From assembly GCA_015522395.1 (NCBI GenBank), contig WAMH01000127.1, positions 1 to 6,181 of the forward strand: a DNA stretch of 6,181 nucleotides, in the 5' to 3' direction. The number at the start of each line of letters is the position of its first letter. Position 1 is the first letter of the stretch. Origin of the DNA: Thermococcus sp. Its GTDB lineage: Archaea > Methanobacteriota_B > Thermococci > Thermococcales > Thermococcaceae. The notes under the pieces were generated by a model. It was not told the origin of the DNA. It saw only the letters and a program-made list of their open reading frames with translations, and searched no databases. The position numbers and the translations under genes are program-made. Shown piece by piece: positions 4,433-6,181 of this stretch.

Positions 4433-5076
4433 TCCACCTTGACGGCCGGTCCCATGGTGGTCTTGACGTACACTGACTTCACCTGGTTCTCGCCGCGCTC
4501 AAGCTTGTTGAGTATCGCGTTGAGAACTGCCTCTGCATTCTCTGCGAGCTTCTCATCGTCCATCTTCTCGGTTCCGATCCTCGTGTGAACCACGGGGTTG
4601 TTCTTGAGCTGTATCCTGACCGTCTTCTTGAGCTTGTTCACTATCGGCTCGAGGTTGGTCATGGTGGGCGGAACGACAACCGGCATCTTGTTCCTCGGAC
4701 CGAGGTACCTACCGAGGTACCTACCGATCTTCGGCATCAAAGGTGCTGCCGCTATGAAGAAGTCGTAGTTCTTCGCCACCTTCCTGGCCTGCCTTGGGTT
4801 TTTCGCAAGTTCCTCAAGCTGTTCCCCACTAATAACGTCAAGCCCGAGCTTTTTGGCCGCCTCGGCAACGGCGCCATCAGCGATGACCGCGATCTTCGGC
4901 TCCTTCCCACGACCGTGGGGCAGCACAACCTCAAGCTTGAACCTGTTCTCGGGTTTCTTCAGGTCGATATCCTTGAGGTTGACTGCCATCTCGACGGTCT
5001 GTGTGAAGTTGCGCGGCTTAGCCCGGGCCTTCGCCTCCTTCACCGCTTCCACGAGTTTCTGCCTGTCATAGGCCAT
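4426..5076 (-). CDS. rpl1: 50S ribosomal protein L1
   Basis: The 216-residue protein forms the L1 stalk at the E site, helping deacylated tRNA leave, and in archaea and bacteria also represses its own operon. It has the two-domain L1 layout: domain I from residues 1-65 and about 155-216, domain II between. Visible signatures are PRNFTQTVEMAVNLKDIDLK (21-40), HGRGKEPKIAVIA (54-66), RYLGPRNKMP (123-132), and the C-terminal TMGPAVKVER. Length is normal for archaeal L1. ATG 5076 follows an AGGAGGG Shine-Dalgarno (5083-5089). It is 78 bases downstream of rpl11, a gap with a possible promoter, and five bases before rplP0. A probable L1-binding RNA element lies at 5003-5043 inside the gene, and a 12-base tandem repeat at 4699-4727. 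Confidence 0.97.
   Translation of the reverse strand: MAYDRQKLVEAVKEAKARAKPRNFTQTVEMAVNLKDIDLKKPENRFKLEVVLPHGRGKEPKIAVIADGAVAEAAKKLGLDVISGEQLEELAKNPRQARKVAKNYDFFIAAAPLMPKIGRYLGRYLGPRNKMPVVVPPTMTNLEPIVNKLKKTVRIQLKNNPVVHTRIGTEKMDDEKLAENAEAVLNAILNKLERGENQVKSVYVKTTMGPAVKVER
4699..4727. repeat. 12-base tandem repeat (2.4 copies) within rpl1
   Basis: ACCGAGGTACCT occurs twice in tandem (4699-4710, 4711-4722) followed by ACCGA. It encodes the GRYLGRYLGPR stretch of L1 (118-128). Because homologues carry a similar GRxLGxxLGPR pattern, the repeat does not imply an insertion; it is in frame and the protein has normal length. Confidence 0.75.
5003..5043 (-). promoter_or_regulatory. Probable L1 autoregulatory RNA site inside the rpl1 coding region
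   Basis: Starting 34 bases into rpl1, the mRNA can fold with a lower stem GTGAAG (5043-5038) / CTTCAC (5008-5003), an asymmetric internal loop of GA on one side and GCGCAA on the other, and an upper stem GGC (5035-5033) / GCC (5017-5015) capped by a small hairpin. In Methanococcus vannielii, L1 represses the L1-L10-L12 operon by binding such a bulged helix about 30 bases after its ATG. From memory, that site has the same lower stem and the same 2/6 loop sizes and encodes nearly the same peptide. The protein here is also conserved (VKEAKARAKPRNFT), so part of the likeness could come from coding constraint. No binding is proven. Confidence 0.6.
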
Positions 5077-5082
5077 TTACAG

Positions 5083-5089
5083 CCCTCCT
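5083..5089 (-). promoter_or_regulatory. Shine-Dalgarno of rpl1
   Basis: AGGAGGG on the minus strand, six bases before ATG 5076. It supports the chosen start. Confidence 0.8.
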
Positions 5090-5128
5090 TTCGGTTTTGA
5101 TTTAAGCCCGAAAAAGTCAAAGATGCGT

Positions 5129-5157
5129 AAAAAGAGGGATTTTTAAACTTTTCCCTC
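5129..5157 (-). terminator. Hairpin plus T5 after rpl11 (possible terminator or attenuator)
   Basis: On the minus strand GAGGGA (5157-5152) and TCCCTC (5139-5134) form a six-base inverted repeat with a 12-base A/T loop, followed directly by TTTTT (5133-5129). The stem begins within the last codons of rpl11 and takes in part of its TGA stop. This resembles a bacterial intrinsic terminator; in archaea the T run would matter most. The loop contains the TATA-like box assigned to rpl1. Confidence 0.4.
5139..5152 (-). promoter_or_regulatory. Possible TATA/BRE promoter for the L1-P0-L12 unit
   Basis: The minus strand reads AAAAGTTTAAAAAT, with an A-rich BRE-like lead and a TTTAAAAAT box. Transcription would start near 5118, giving a leader of about 40 bases before ATG 5076, including the Shine-Dalgarno. 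This would make rpl1 the first gene of its own unit, as in Methanococcus. Confidence 0.45.
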
Positions 5158-5647
5158 ACTCCTCGGCGTTGGCGAAAATCTCGTCGTAAACGCCTTCGTC
5201 AATCTCCCTCTGGACTTCCCTGGGGTCCTTGCCCTCAACGGTGACGCCCATGCTGAGGGCGGTGCCTATGACTTCCTTGGCCGCGGCTTTAAGGTCGGCC
5301 GCGAGCATCTGGTCCTGCTTGGCCTTGGCTATCCTGATGACCTGTTCCATGGTGAGGTTCCCGACCGGGCTGTGCCCCGGCTCACTTGAACCCTTCGGGG
5401 CGCCGATCTCCTTCTTTATGAGCTGGCTGACCGGCGGGACACCGACCTCGATTTCGAAGGTCTTCTTCTTGGGGTCGGTGACGATGATCTTGACGGGAAC
5501 CTGCATTCCCTCGAAGTCCTTTGTGGCCTTGTTTATCTCGTCGACGACCTGTTTAACGTTGAGTCCGAGAGGACCGATTGCAGGACCGAGTGGCGGTCCG
5601 GGTGAAGCCTTTCCTCCTTCAACGAGCACCTCAACAACCTGTGCCAT
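5156..5647 (-). CDS. rpl11: 50S ribosomal protein L11
   Basis: The 163-residue protein binds the GTPase-associated region of 23S rRNA at the stalk base together with P0. The N-terminal domain carries the proline-rich PGPPLGPAIGPLGLN (16-30), and the C-terminal rRNA-binding domain spans roughly 73-163, with GAPKGSSEPGH (82-92) and GTALSMGVTVEGKDPREV (128-145). Length agrees with archaeal L11. ATG 5647 is chosen over a GTG at 5656 because that GTG lies within the Shine-Dalgarno GAGGTGA (5653-5659), five bases upstream of the ATG, and the result MAQVVEVLVEGG fits homologues. It follows spt5 by 24 bases with no sign of a separate promoter, so it belongs to the secE-spt5-rpl11 transcript. Confidence 0.97.
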   Translation of the reverse strand: MAQVVEVLVEGGKASPGPPLGPAIGPLGLNVKQVVDEINKATKDFEGMQVPVKIIVTDPKKKTFEIEVGVPPVSQLIKKEIGAPKGSSEPGHSPVGNLTMEQVIRIAKAKQDQMLAADLKAAAKEVIGTALSMGVTVEGKDPREVQREIDEGVYDEIFANAEE

Positions 5648-5652
5648 CTTTC

Positions 5653-5659
5653 TCACCTC
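5653..5659 (-). promoter_or_regulatory. Shine-Dalgarno that fixes the rpl11 start
   Basis: GAGGTGA on the minus strand, five bases before ATG 5647; it contains the alternative GTG codon, which is therefore rejected as the start. Confidence 0.85.
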
Positions 5660-5671
5660 TGAATGGTTCTT

Positions 5672-6130
5672 TCACTCCTTCTGACGTTTGCTTATAAGTC
5701 TAACGTATTCGCCCCTCACCGTGACCGGTATGGGGACGATTGAACCGACGAGTTCGACGACTATCTCGTCCTTGCCCTCGTCAACCCTCACTACTTTGGC
5801 TTTCTCACCCTTGAACGGGCCGGCGATGAGTTCAACGATGTCTCCAGGCTCGAAGCCGCTCACAGCGGGCTTCTCCTCGAGGAAGTGCTCTATCTCCTCG
5901 AACTTGACCTCACCGGGCAGGGTTCCCTTGGCGTGCCGTATGCCCTTGATGGCCTCGTCAACGGCGCTCTTGCTCGGCGCCTCCACGAAGATGTAGCCCT
6001 TAACCTTTGAGGGCGCCAATATCGCGTAAACGGGAAGGTTGTACGTCTTAACCTTGCTGTATATCAGCTTGGCTGTGGTCTCCTCCTGGCCCACAGTGAC
6101 GCGTACTGTGAATATCTTGCCGTCGCTCAT
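5672..6130 (-). CDS. spt5: Transcription elongation factor Spt5 (NusG-like)
   Basis: The 152-residue protein has the NGN-KOW layout of archaeal Spt5. The NGN domain covers about 1-83 (KIFTVRVTVGQEETTAKLIY near the start, GYIFVEA at 45-51). The KOW domain covers about 94-148 (FEPGDIVELIAGPFKGEKAKV). With Spt4 it bridges the RNA polymerase clamp and increases processivity, and the KOW domain can contact the ribosome. Length equals that of Pyrococcus Spt5 as I remember it. ATG 6130 is preferred over an upstream ATG at 6145: GGTGA (6135-6139) precedes it at normal spacing, and homologues begin near MSxGKIF. The gene follows secE by 16 bases. The secE-spt5-L11 order is conserved in archaea and parallels bacterial secE-nusG-rplK. 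Confidence 0.96.
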   Translation of the reverse strand: MSDGKIFTVRVTVGQEETTAKLIYSKVKTYNLPVYAILAPSKVKGYIFVEAPSKSAVDEAIKGIRHAKGTLPGEVKFEEIEHFLEEKPAVSGFEPGDIVELIAGPFKGEKAKVVRVDEGKDEIVVELVGSIVPIPVTVRGEYVRLISKRQKE

Positions 6131-6146
6131 CGTCTCACCATCCATC

Positions 6147-6181
6147 TCACGAGCCTGTTATGAGGTACCCTATGAGCCGGA
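6147..6181 (-). CDS. secE: C-terminal end of SecE (Sec61 gamma), cut by the right edge
   Basis: Ten complete codons plus TGA are visible, encoding RLIGYLITGS. A hydrophobic end of this kind fits the C-terminus of the single transmembrane helix of archaeal SecE, the small subunit of the SecYE-beta translocon. The identification rests mainly on position: secE directly precedes spt5 in Thermococcales and many other archaea. The stop lies 16 bases before the spt5 ATG, indicating one operon. Confidence 0.75.
   Translation of the reverse strand, partial: RLIGYLITGS

Noticed and set aside
4064..4588. Plus-strand open frame of 174 codons opposite rplP0 and rpl1
   Set aside because: It is a shadow of well-conserved ribosomal protein genes, produced by their codon bias. 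The same applies to the other long plus-strand frames opposite secure genes.

Overview
The window looks like a chromosomal segment of a hyperthermophilic euryarchaeon, most likely Thermococcus or a close relative in the Thermococcales. The signs are an HMf-type archaeal histone, an archaeal secE-spt5-L11-L1-P0-L12 cluster whose proteins match my memory of Thermococcales homologues in length and sequence, TATA/BRE-type promoters, strong GGAGGTG Shine-Dalgarno sites and a tRNA gene with encoded CCA. The species is an inference; no search was run. All protein genes lie on the minus strand, so transcription runs from right to left; the one tRNA is on the plus strand.

Right half (about 3002-6181): the last ten codons of secE, then spt5 (NusG-like elongation factor), rpl11, rpl1, rplP0 (L10) and rpl12. 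Genes are 5-24 bases apart except at two gaps. The L11-L1 gap is 78 bases and holds a TATA-like box inside a hairpin followed by five T. The P0-L12 gap is 77 bases and shows no convincing promoter. Together the genes supply SecE for the translocon, Spt5 for RNA polymerase processivity, and the L1 stalk and L12 stalk of the 50S subunit. The start of rpl1 carries an RNA motif closely resembling the L1 autoregulatory site known from Methanococcus vannielii.

Middle (2445-3001): tRNA-Arg(UCG) reads rightward, diverging from dcd (dCTP deaminase) and converging on rpl12. The 434 bases between tRNA and rpl12 hold no credible gene but contain four short-loop hairpins, three of them built on the same CTTTGC/GCAAAG stem.

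Left half (1-2444): dcd, a 286-base gap, a histone gene with a textbook promoter, an uncharacterised radical SAM protein with an N-terminal B12-binding-like region and an apparently leaderless promoter, and the first 30 codons of a membrane protein cut off by the window edge.

Most of the window is ordinary archaeal housekeeping DNA. The points worth a second look are regulatory: the L1 operator, the L11-L1 hairpin/promoter overlap, the hairpin family in the convergent gap, and the leaderless orphan radical SAM gene. I found no undescribed defence or mobile system.
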